Source: Methylobacteriaceae bacterium (GTDB lineage: Bacteria > Pseudomonadota > Alphaproteobacteria > Rhizobiales > Beijerinckiaceae). Taken from it: 5,799 nt of DNA. The position numbers and the translations under genes were made by a program. Under the pieces are notes generated by a model. That model was not told the DNA's origin and did no database searches. It saw nothing but the letters and a program-made list of their open reading frames with translations. The stretch is taken from assembly GCA_031272615.1 (NCBI GenBank), contig JAISTL010000291.1:1-5799 (forward strand), given 5' to 3'. Within the stretch, counting starts at the first letter, position 1. The number at the start of each line of letters is the position of its first letter. Shown here in pieces: positions 1-5,529 of the stretch.

Positions 1-482
1 CCGGCGGCCTGCTGTTTCTGCCCTATCTCAACGGCGAGCGCAGCCCGGTGTTCGACACCCGGGCCCGCGGGCTGTTCTTCGGCATCGGCCTCAACACCCG
101 CCGCGCCGAGTTGACCCGCGCCGTCATGGAGGGCGTCGGGTACGGCCTCGGGCAACTCATGGACATCATAGAAGGCGTGACCGGGACCCGCCTCGACCCC
201 CTTCCCGTCTCCGGCGGCGGCGGCAAAGGCCGGCTGTGGATGCAAATCCTCTCCGACATTCTCGGCCGCACGCTCACCGTTTCCAACCTGCGGGATGCCG
301 GCAGCGTCGGCGCCGCCATGCTGGGCGGCATCGCCGGCGGCCTCATTTCCCGCGATTTCAAACCCTTTGTGCCGGGCGAGCCGCTCACGTTCCACCCATC
401 GCCCGAAACCGCCGAACCCTACGCCGACGCCGCCCGCCGGTATCGCGAGCTCTATCCGGCGGTCAAACACCTCTACGAATGA
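1..482 (+). CDS. FGGY-family carbohydrate kinase, C-terminal part (5' end outside window)
   Basis: Frame is open from base 3 to TGA at 480-482, giving about 159 residues of the C-terminal domain of a cytoplasmic ATP-dependent sugar kinase. It begins with PYLNGERSPVFDTRARG, typical of xylulokinase-like members. Bases 69-131 encode a match, from memory, to the second FGGY family signature (G-x-F-x-G-I, seven residues, E-L-x-x-A-V-M-E). The glycine-rich nucleotide loop SGGGGKGRLW follows (about 210-240), then the usual DAGSVGAAMLGG stretch. The family phosphorylates ketoses or polyols (xylulose, ribulose, fuculose, rhamnulose, glycerol). The fragment resembles xylulokinases most, but the substrate-binding N-terminal half is missing, so I give no symbol. 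It ends 36 bases before a class II aldolase gene, which fits a kinase-then-aldolase pathway. A GTG at 48 is an internal codon, not the start. Confidence 0.93.
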   Translation, partial: GGLLFLPYLNGERSPVFDTRARGLFFGIGLNTRRAELTRAVMEGVGYGLGQLMDIIEGVTGTRLDPLPVSGGGGKGRLWMQILSDILGRTLTVSNLRDAGSVGAAMLGGIAGGLISRDFKPFVPGEPLTFHPSPETAEPYADAARRYRELYPAVKHLYE

Positions 483-503
483 CACCCCACGGATTTCAAC
501 ATC

Positions 504-509
504 AGGAGA
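504..509 (+). promoter_or_regulatory. Ribosome binding site of the class II aldolase gene
   Basis: AGGAGA lies nine bases before the ATG at 519 and supports that start. It sits in the short 36-base gap after the kinase stop, which suggests one transcript. Confidence 0.75.
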
Positions 510-518
510 ACCTCAACC

Positions 519-1139
519 ATGGACATTCAGAAAGCAAGGGAAGAGATCGTCGCCGCCGCCGCTTCCTGTTACAGAACCGGATTGGTGTCGGCGGCGGGCG
601 GCAATATCAGCATGCGTGTCGGCGAGCAGATGCTGATCACCGCCACCAACGAATCCTTCCGTGAACTGACGACCGACGGCATCGTCACCGTCGCCATGGA
701 CGGGACCCTGGTGCACGCGGTCGGCGACCGCAAACCGTCCAAGGAAAAGAACCTGCATCTGGAGGTGTACAGGCGCAAGCCCGATATGCGCTGTGTCATC
801 CACGTGCACCCTGTCTATTCCATCGCCTACACCGTCGCCGCCGGTCAGCGGTTTCCGCTGCCGACGGTCTCCGCGGTGGCGAAACTGAAGGAAATCGGCT
901 TTGTGCCTGTGGCCGGCGGCGGCTCGTCCGCGCTGGTGGACGGCATATCCGCCGCGCTTGAGAAGGGGCCGGACTACATGCGGGTGCTGCTGCTGGAGCG
1001 CCACGGCATCGTCGTTTATGAAAAAGATATGAAGAACTGCCTGGATTTGACGGAACTCATGGAGGAGACGGCAAAGATCAACGTTCTGATCAGCGCCGTC
1101 ACCCATTCCACCGGAATTGCCGACGCCGTTCTGCCGTGA
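519..1139 (+). CDS. Class II aldolase/adducin-family protein (zinc-dependent sugar-phosphate aldolase or epimerase)
   Basis: A 206-residue protein, close to the usual length of L-fuculose-1-phosphate aldolase and L-ribulose-5-phosphate 4-epimerase. Visible family motifs are GGNIS (27-31, phosphate/substrate loop), TDG (52-54), KPSKE (72-76) with Glu76 at the catalytic acid/base position, HVHP (95-98) supplying zinc ligands His95 and His97, and RHG (161-163) with the third zinc ligand His162. All metal ligands and the catalytic Glu are therefore present, and the enzyme should be active. Known relatives either split a ketose- or acid-phosphate into a triose phosphate and an aldehyde, epimerise a pentulose phosphate, or act as acid-sugar aldolase/decarboxylases (OtnC type). 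Which of these applies cannot be read from the sequence. The kinase just upstream would supply a phosphorylated substrate. The protein is cytoplasmic. The start is supported by a good AGGAGA site. Confidence 0.93.
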   Translation: MDIQKAREEIVAAAASCYRTGLVSAAGGNISMRVGEQMLITATNESFRELTTDGIVTVAMDGTLVHAVGDRKPSKEKNLHLEVYRRKPDMRCVIHVHPVYSIAYTVAAGQRFPLPTVSAVAKLKEIGFVPVAGGGSSALVDGISAALEKGPDYMRVLLLERHGIVVYEKDMKNCLDLTELMEETAKINVLISAVTHSTGIADAVLP

Positions 1140-1296
1140 TCAACCGGCAGGGCGGGTTCCCCGCCGGCAATGCGGGAAGCGGTGTCCGTTCAACACGGAA
1201 TGCGGCGCCAAAGCCTTCCGGGCTCTTCTCCCCCCTCGGGAGCCCGGACACCGCTCCCGCCCCTCCGCGCCCAAGGCAACGCAAAGGAGACTGTTC
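1140..1296 (+). promoter_or_regulatory. Structured intergenic region with competing GC-rich stems
   Basis: This 157-base gap holds no credible gene. Three inverted repeats are visible. Bases 1151-1156 pair with 1160-1165 (GGCGGG/CCCGCC, 3-base loop), 11 bases after the aldolase stop. Bases 1172-1188 pair with 1245-1260 as 16 base pairs with a single bulged A. Bases 1217-1225 pair perfectly with 1240-1248 (TCCGGGCTC/GAGCCCGGA). The last two share 1245-1248, so the full stems exclude each other, although 1221-1225/1240-1244 can form inside the long stem. No T-run follows, so this is not a standard intrinsic terminator. A role in RNA processing, stability or attenuation of the next gene is possible. 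Pairing was done by eye. Confidence 0.55.
1283..1290 (+). promoter_or_regulatory. Ribosome binding site that fixes the GTG start of the dehydrogenase
   Basis: AAAGGAGA sits six bases before GTG at 1297. It decides the start: the in-frame ATG at 1117 lies inside the aldolase gene, and the 60 codons between are arginine/proline-rich read-through of the hairpin region without dehydrogenase-like sequence. Confidence 0.8.
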
Positions 1297-2364
1297 GTGG
1301 TTAACGTATTGATTGTCGGCGACGCCTTCTTCAACCCGGAAGACCTGCGTCAGCTGTTCGAAAGGAAGTTTCCCGGGAAAATATCGGTCCGAACGGAGTT
1401 CTTCTCCTTCCCCGAGTCCGAATACCCCATCGACCCGGACATGGCGATTCCCAGCGGCATGCTGATGGAAGACCCGAAAAAACGCGGCTCCTACCCGGAT
1501 GCCGGGGTGCGGGAATTCTATGGCAACCCCTTCGCGCTTTCCGGCAAGGTGCGGGACACGGAGGTGCTGGTCATCCACGGCGCGGCGCTGCCCGCGGCGG
1601 TCATTGACGGGGCGGAGCAGCTGAAAGCCGTTATTGTGCTGCGCGGCGGGCCGGAGAATATCGCCATCGGTTCCCTGCGCGAGCGCGGCATCCGCCTGCT
1701 GCAGACCAGCGGCAAGAACGCCGACGGGGTCGCCGAGTTCACCCTTGGGGCGCTTCTTGATTTCGAGCGCGGCTTCACTTACGGCAACGCGCTGCTGCTG
1801 CAGAACCGTTGGTGGATCAAATCCCTCTCCGGGCGACAAAGCCGGGAACTGCGCCGCAAGACCTTCGGTTTTGTCGGTTACGGGCGCATCGCCCGCAGTC
1901 TGCGGCAGTTGCTCACCGGTTTTTCCGCCCGTGTCCTCGCTTATGACCCTTATGTCGACGCCGCGACGATGAACGCCGACGATGTTGAACCCGTCACCCT
2001 GAAACAGCTGCTGCGCACCGCCGATTACGTCAGTCTGCACGCCCGCGCCAAAAAGGGCGAGCCGCCGATGATGGGCGCGGAGCAGTTTGCGCTGATGCGT
2101 CCCGACGCCGTCCTCATCAACTCGGCCCGGGGCGCGCTGCTGGATTATCGGGCGCTGGAGGAGGCGCTTGAACAAAAGAAGATACGCGGCGCCGTGCTCG
2201 ATGTGCTCGGCGACGCGCCGTTCTCTGACTATCAACCCCTGATCCGGAGACCCGATGTCCTGGTTACCCCGCATATCGCGGGGCACTCCCGGGAAACTGT
2301 GGAACGCGGATACGCCATGGCTGTCGACCTGCTCGGCGACTATCTGGCGATCCGTAAACCTTGA
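1297..2364 (+). CDS. D-isomer-specific 2-hydroxyacid dehydrogenase (NAD-dependent), catalytic Glu apparently replaced
   Basis: A 355-residue cytoplasmic oxidoreductase from GTG at 1297, somewhat longer than typical members (about 310-340) because of an N-terminal insert around residues 37-75. The N-terminal catalytic lobe has VLIVGDAFF (4-12) and RGGPENI (116-122), the family's substrate-carboxylate loop. GKNADGVAEFTLG (139-151) follows. The Rossmann core has GFVGYGRIA (191-199), a GxGxxA variant of the nucleotide loop, with an acidic residue (Asp217 in YDPYVD) at the end of the next strand, favouring NAD. INSARGALLD (274-283) carries catalytic Arg278 and TPHIAG (324-329) carries catalytic His326. 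The usual E-P catalytic Glu reads D306-A307-P308, so it looks lost. The family interconverts 2-oxo acids and D-2-hydroxy acids (hydroxypyruvate/glycerate, 3-phosphoglycerate, D-lactate). The exact substrate is unknown. The family call is firm; the activity is less so. Confidence 0.9.
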   Translation: MVNVLIVGDAFFNPEDLRQLFERKFPGKISVRTEFFSFPESEYPIDPDMAIPSGMLMEDPKKRGSYPDAGVREFYGNPFALSGKVRDTEVLVIHGAALPAAVIDGAEQLKAVIVLRGGPENIAIGSLRERGIRLLQTSGKNADGVAEFTLGALLDFERGFTYGNALLLQNRWWIKSLSGRQSRELRRKTFGFVGYGRIARSLRQLLTGFSARVLAYDPYVDAATMNADDVEPVTLKQLLRTADYVSLHARAKKGEPPMMGAEQFALMRPDAVLINSARGALLDYRALEEALEQKKIRGAVLDVLGDAPFSDYQPLIRRPDVLVTPHIAGHSRETVERGYAMAVDLLGDYLAIRKP

Positions 2365-2369
2365 ACGCC

Positions 2370-2392
2370 CCGCGGAGCTCCGCCCTCCGCGG
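2370..2392 (+). promoter_or_regulatory. GC-rich hairpin after the dehydrogenase gene
   Basis: CCGCGGAG (2370-2377) pairs perfectly with CTCCGCGG (2385-2392) around a 7-base loop, five bases after the dehydrogenase stop. No T-run follows (the next bases are CCCGAAAAG), so it is more likely an mRNA 3'-end stabiliser or pausing hairpin than a full terminator. The rest of this 101-base gap up to dctP shows no convincing promoter; a -10-like CATACT at 2443 lacks a matching -35. Confidence 0.5.
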
Positions 2393-2451
2393 CCCGAAAA
2401 GCGGGAGAAACGGGTAGCCCCAACACGGCGGAACGCTACATCCATACTGAT

Positions 2452-2457
2452 AAGGAG
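2452..2457 (+). promoter_or_regulatory. Strong ribosome binding site of dctP
   Basis: AAGGAG eight bases before the ATG at 2466, in an AT-rich patch that continues into the first codons (ATGAATAAAATAATT). This arrangement should favour high translation, which fits a binding protein needed in excess over its membrane partners. Confidence 0.8.
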
Positions 2458-2465
2458 ATTTACAT

Positions 2466-3464
2466 ATGAATAAAATAATTTCATCACTGTTGGGATTGGG
2501 CGTCGGCATCATGCTGACGAGCGCGCCCGTTCAGGCGCAAACCTATGACGATGTGACGCTGCGCTTTTCGCTGAACGGGACGGATGTCTCGGTGGAAGCC
2601 CGCGTCATCAACAAGTTCACCGAGCTCGTCAAGGAAGCGTCCGGCGGCAAAATCAAAATCCAGTCCTTCCCCAACGCGCAGCTTGCCGGCGGCAACCTCG
2701 CCAAATCCGTCGAAATCGCCACCATGGGAACCGTCGACCTCGCCTGCTGGTCCCAGAGCGTCGTCGCCTCCCTGGACAACGGCCTCTTCGCCGTCCTGCT
2801 GCCGTGGGTGTTCAGTGATTACGCCCAGGCCGAAGAGGTCTACAATTCCACCGCCGGCGACTACATCACCAAGGCGCTGGGCAAACACGGCCTCACCTAC
2901 ATCACCTTCGCCCACAACGGCATCAAGGCGATGACCAACAGCAAGCGCCTGATCAAGAAGCCCGACGACCTGAAGAACATGAAGATCCGCGTGTCCGGCG
3001 GCGCTCTCAACATGGACTTCTACTCCGCCTTCGGCGCCGACCCCATCGCCATGAGCTGGAGCGAGGTGTACACCGCGCTGCAGCAGGGCACCGTCGACGG
3101 ACACGACAACAGCCTGGTGACCATCAAATCGGCCAATATCCAGGAAGTGCAGAAATACATGACCATCAGCAAGCACATGTATGACGCGTTCCTGTTCGCC
3201 GCCTCCACCGACCGGTTTGCCAAGCTGAACAAGGACTCGCAGGAGCTCATCAAGGCCAAGCTGTCCGAGGCCGCCGCCATCGTCCGCAAGGAGTTTGTGG
3301 AGGAGGAAAGCGGCGTGCGCAAGGAATTCGAGGCCCAGGGCGTGGAGTTCTACGAGTTCACCCCGGAAGACACGGCGACCTTCAAGGCCGTGGCGCAGCC
3401 GGTGATCGACAAATACAAGGTCCAATACGGCGAAGAAGCCTGCAAGGCCTTCGGAATCAAATAA
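2466..3464 (+). CDS. dctP: TRAP transporter solute-binding protein, DctP family
   Basis: A 332-residue periplasmic receptor of a tripartite ATP-independent periplasmic transporter. It captures the substrate and hands it to the DctQM membrane complex, driven by a sodium or proton gradient. Residues 1-24 form a signal peptide: positive start (MNK), hydrophobic core (8-17), cleavage motif VQA before Gln25. The mature domain begins TYDDVTLRFS and has the family's features: EASGGKIKIQSFPNAQLAGG (57-76, broken down as the A-x-x-L-x-G element near 71-75), MGTVDLA (87-93), LPWVFSD (112-118), a hinge stretch KKPDDLKNMKIRV (164-176) with Arg175 at the position that normally binds the substrate carboxylate, and WSEVYTALQQGTVDGHDN (198-215). 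An organic or sugar acid substrate is therefore likely; which one is unknown. It is followed by a strong hairpin before dctQ, a common arrangement for making more receptor than permease. Confidence 0.95.
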   Translation: MNKIISSLLGLGVGIMLTSAPVQAQTYDDVTLRFSLNGTDVSVEARVINKFTELVKEASGGKIKIQSFPNAQLAGGNLAKSVEIATMGTVDLACWSQSVVASLDNGLFAVLLPWVFSDYAQAEEVYNSTAGDYITKALGKHGLTYITFAHNGIKAMTNSKRLIKKPDDLKNMKIRVSGGALNMDFYSAFGADPIAMSWSEVYTALQQGTVDGHDNSLVTIKSANIQEVQKYMTISKHMYDAFLFAASTDRFAKLNKDSQELIKAKLSEAAAIVRKEFVEEESGVRKEFEAQGVEFYEFTPEDTATFKAVAQPVIDKYKVQYGEEACKAFGIK

Positions 3465-3527
3465 CCCTTGAGTCCGACGCCGAAAACAACAAGAACCGGG
3501 ATCAACCCGGCTGACTGTCCAACCTTG

Positions 3528-3558
3528 CGGCGGGTCTCCGGAAACGGAAGACCCGCCG
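3528..3558 (+). promoter_or_regulatory. Strong dctP-dctQ intergenic hairpin with GAAA loop (attenuator or processing/stability element)
   Basis: CGGCGGGTCT (3528-3537) pairs with AGACCCGCCG (3549-3558), and the stem continues inward with CCG/CGG (3538-3540 with 3545-3547), leaving one bulged A and a GAAA tetraloop at 3541-3544: 13 base pairs in all. No T-run follows. A smaller stem, CCGGG/CCCGG (3496-3500 with 3506-3510), precedes it. Both sit in the 158-base gap between dctP and dctQ. The expected effect is partial termination or protection of an upstream dctP transcript, lowering dctQM relative to dctP; the effect itself is inference. Confidence 0.65.
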
Positions 3559-3583
3559 GGTATGAGATTTCATTTCGAGACGA

Positions 3584-3601
3584 CGTGATCGGACGATCAC
3601 G
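3584..3601 (+). promoter_or_regulatory. 18-base palindrome just upstream of dctQ (possible operator)
   Basis: CGTGATC-GGAC-GATCACG is a perfect 7-base inverted repeat with a 4-base spacer, ending 21 bases before the dctQ start. It could be a regulator binding site or a short hairpin near the ribosome site. I do not recognise it as the box of a named regulator. Confidence 0.35.
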
Positions 3602-3622
3602 AGAAACAACAGGGCTTCCGCC

Positions 3623-4096
3623 ATGAACAAACGAGCGTTGCGTATCAGTGAATGGATCGCGGTGATACTGCTGCTGAGCATGACCTTGCTGACAACGGCG
3701 AACGTGTTTTCCCGCTATGTCTTTCACATGTCCATAGCCCTCACCGAGGAGCTGACGACCAACATGTTCGGTTTGCTGTCGTTCATCGGAGCGGCCATCG
3801 CCGCGGAGCGCGGCGCCCATCTCGGCCTGACGATTCTCACCGATCATCTCTCCGCCGGAGCCAATCGCCTGATCCGCGTTTTCGCCTGTTTCGTCAGCAT
3901 GACGCTGCTTTGTTTCGTTGCCTGGCTCGGCGTCGACATGGTCCGCCACCAGATCCGGCTCGGCAATCTGTCCACCGGAATGCAGGTTCCCGAATGGATT
4001 TACGGTCTGATGGTCCCCTTCGGCTGCGCGCTGATCGCCGCCGCCTATCTGGTGAAAGTCATTGAACTCCTGCGGAAAGGGAAAGACGCGCCATGA
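3623..4096 (+). CDS. dctQ: TRAP transporter small membrane subunit, DctQ family
   Basis: A 157-residue inner-membrane protein with four hydrophobic segments at about residues 11-29, 46-61, 84-104 and 126-147, the standard count and length for DctQ. After the first helix comes NVFSRYVF (27-34) followed by TEEL (41-44), the hallmark of the family; AERGAHLGL (61-69) and MQVPEWIYGLMVPFG (120-134) also fit. DctQ joins DctM to form the membrane part of the transporter and provides part of the docking surface for the DctP receptor. The ribosome site is modest (CAGGG at 3610-3614, eight bases before ATG). Its stop overlaps the dctM start in ATGA, so the two are probably translationally coupled, giving matched amounts. 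It lies in the dctP-Q-M order usual for these operons. Confidence 0.94.
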   Translation: MNKRALRISEWIAVILLLSMTLLTTANVFSRYVFHMSIALTEELTTNMFGLLSFIGAAIAAERGAHLGLTILTDHLSAGANRLIRVFACFVSMTLLCFVAWLGVDMVRHQIRLGNLSTGMQVPEWIYGLMVPFGCALIAAAYLVKVIELLRKGKDAP

Positions 4097-5370
4097 CCGC
4101 TGCCATCCTGTTCGGCTGTTTTCTGATACTGCTGCTTTTGAATATTCCCGTGGCCATCTGTCTCGGCTCCGCGGCCGTCATCGCCATGCTCAACGAAGAT
4201 CTGCCGCTGAACATCATTGCCGTCAATTCCCAGGCGTCGGTCACCAAATTCGTGCTGCTGGCCATCCCCTTCTTCATTTTCGGCGGCAACATCATGGAGC
4301 GTTCCGGCATTTCCGAACGCCTCATCAATCTGGCGCAGGCGCTGGTCGGCCACAAACGCGGCGGGCTGGCGGTGGTTTGCGTCATGGTGGCCTGCTTTTT
4401 CGCCGCCATTTCCGGCTCCGGGCCGGCAACGGTGGCGGCTCTCGGCATGATTCTCATCCCGGCGATGGTGAAAAGCGGCTACGGCGAAGGTTTCGGCGCC
4501 GCTTTGACGGCAACCGCCGGCGGCATCGGCCTGGTCATTCCGCCTTCCATATCTTTCGTGGTCATCAGTTCCATCACCGGCCTCTCCACCGGAAAGCTGT
4601 TCCTCTCCGGCGTCGTGCCGGGTCTGGTGTGGGGCCTGTCGCTGGTCGTCGCCTCCATCTTCATCCTGCGTTCGGCGAAACTCGAGCTGCTGCCCAGGGC
4701 CACCGGCGCCGAGCGCCTGCGCGCCTTCAAGGAGTCGGTCTGGGGCCTGCTGATGCCGGTCATCATACTTGGCGGCATTTACGGCGGTATTTTCACGCCC
4801 ACCGAGGCCGCGGCGGTGTCGGCCTTCTACGGCATTCTCGTCGGCTTTTTCATCTACCGCAATCTCACTTTTGCCGATTTGTTCGACGTCGCCGTCACCT
4901 CAGTGGTCCAGACGTCGGTGGTCATGTTCATCATCATGATGGCGAGCCTCTTTGCCCTGGTCACCACCATCAGCGGCGTCGGCGGCGCGGTCAGCCAGGT
5001 GCTGATGGATTTCGCCGGCGGCAACAAGATCCTCTTCCTGATTGTGGTCAACGTGATTTTCCTGCTGGCCGGCTGCATCATGGACGGCAACTCCGCCTAT
5101 TACATCTTCCTGCCCATCATGATGCCCGTTGCCGTGAATCTGGGGATTGACCCCATCCACCTGTGCTGCATCATGGTGGTGAACATCGCCATCGGCCTGG
5201 TGACCCCGCCCGTCGGCGCCAATCTCTACGTGGCGTGCTCCATCTCCGGCCTCTCGCTCAAGAAGCTGTCATGGGAATGCCTGCCGTTCGTCATCGCGTC
5301 CATCATCGCCCTGCTGTTCATCACCTATATTCCACCACTGGTGCTTTATCTGCCGGGCCTGATGCGATAA
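4093..5370 (+). CDS. dctM: TRAP transporter large membrane subunit, DctM family
   Basis: A 425-residue polytopic inner-membrane protein, the usual length for the large TRAP permease, which forms the ion-coupled substrate path of the elevator-type transporter. Motifs in order: LNIPVAICLG (16-25), AIPFFIFGGNIMERSGIS (57-74), SGSGPATVAALG (107-118), the first sodium/substrate-site loop, GGIGLVIPPS (143-152), FTPTEAAAV (234-242), and GLVTPPVGANLYV (368-380), the second, symmetry-related loop. Both halves of the inverted-repeat fold are complete, so the protein looks functional. The start ATG at 4093 overlaps the dctQ stop by four bases, preceded by a GGAAAGGGA stretch (4074-4082). The gene ends TAA at 5368-5370 and is the last full-sized gene of the operon in the window. 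Confidence 0.96.
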   Translation: MTAAILFGCFLILLLLNIPVAICLGSAAVIAMLNEDLPLNIIAVNSQASVTKFVLLAIPFFIFGGNIMERSGISERLINLAQALVGHKRGGLAVVCVMVACFFAAISGSGPATVAALGMILIPAMVKSGYGEGFGAALTATAGGIGLVIPPSISFVVISSITGLSTGKLFLSGVVPGLVWGLSLVVASIFILRSAKLELLPRATGAERLRAFKESVWGLLMPVIILGGIYGGIFTPTEAAAVSAFYGILVGFFIYRNLTFADLFDVAVTSVVQTSVVMFIIMMASLFALVTTISGVGGAVSQVLMDFAGGNKILFLIVVNVIFLLAGCIMDGNSAYYIFLPIMMPVAVNLGIDPIHLCCIMVVNIAIGLVTPPVGANLYVACSISGLSLKKLSWECLPFVIASIIALLFITYIPPLVLYLPGLMR

Positions 5371-5383
5371 GGAGACCTCTGTC

Positions 5384-5422
5384 GTGACCGGCGGCAATGC
5401 CGGGTTGAAAAAAGGGAGATGA
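5384..5422 (+). other. Very short reading frame (12 codons) after dctM, doubtful
   Basis: AAGGAG (5369-5374), overlapping the dctM stop, lies nine bases before a GTG that opens a 12-codon frame MTGGNAGLKKGR ending TGA at 5420-5422. The site and spacing look like a real translation start, but the product is tiny and unrecognised, and a small hairpin CCGGC/GCCGG (5388-5392 with 5399-5403) lies within it. It may be a trace of a lost downstream gene or chance. Confidence 0.2.
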
Positions 5423-5426
5423 CGCC

Positions 5427-5471
5427 ATGGATATCGTAGTATTGGACGGCCGCGCAGCGGTTGACGCCTGA
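5427..5471 (+). pseudogene. Possible remnant of a second 2-hydroxyacid dehydrogenase N-terminus (14 codons)
   Basis: A purine-rich AAAAAAGGGAG (5408-5418) precedes ATG at 5427 and a 14-codon frame, MDIVVLDGRAAVDA, ending TGA at 5469-5471. The first eight residues (M-x-I-V-V-L-D-G) look like the start of hydroxypyruvate reductase/glycerate dehydrogenase proteins (typically MKIVVLDGY). No continuation of that family is seen in any forward frame before the hairpin at 5485. It could be the stump of a deleted gene, a leader peptide, or coincidence. Confidence 0.3.
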
Positions 5472-5484
5472 ACACGCAGACAAG

Positions 5485-5523
5485 CCGGGACGGAATGGTT
5501 TTCACGGTCTGTCCCGGTTGTTG
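5485..5523. terminator. Probable bidirectional intrinsic terminator between dctM and the convergent lysR-type gene
   Basis: CCGGGAC (5485-5491) pairs with GTCCCGG (5511-5517), and the stem extends inward through a G-T wobble and two more pairs (5492-5494 with 5508-5510), about 10 pairs with a 13-base loop. A short TTGTTG tail follows on the + strand; on the - strand the tail is CTTGTCT. Its place between two convergent genes, 13 bases past the lysR-type stop, fits a shared terminator, though both T-tails are weak. Confidence 0.65.
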
Positions 5524-5529
5524 CGGCCG

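Noticed and set aside
1117..1296. N-terminal extension of the dehydrogenase from an in-frame ATG at 1117
   Set aside because: It begins inside the aldolase gene, translates the hairpin-rich gap into Arg/Pro/Cys-rich sequence unlike the family, and the GTG at 1297 has a good ribosome site and begins with the expected first beta strand.
1099..2487. 462-codon reading frame on the - strand
   Set aside because: It runs antisense to the dehydrogenase in GC-rich DNA and has no recognisable domain; it is a shadow of the + strand gene.
2484..3425. 313-codon reading frame on the - strand
   Set aside because: His/Val/Gly/Asp-rich antisense shadow of dctP; no family motif and no ribosome site noted.
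3465..3622. Intrinsic terminator ending the transcript after dctP
   Set aside because: The stem is strong but lacks a T-tract, and dctQM need expression with dctP; attenuation or RNA processing is a better reading.
4062..5150. 362-codon + strand frame overlapping dctM
   Set aside because: Arg/His-rich alternate-frame translation of dctM, whose own frame carries all the TRAP motifs.
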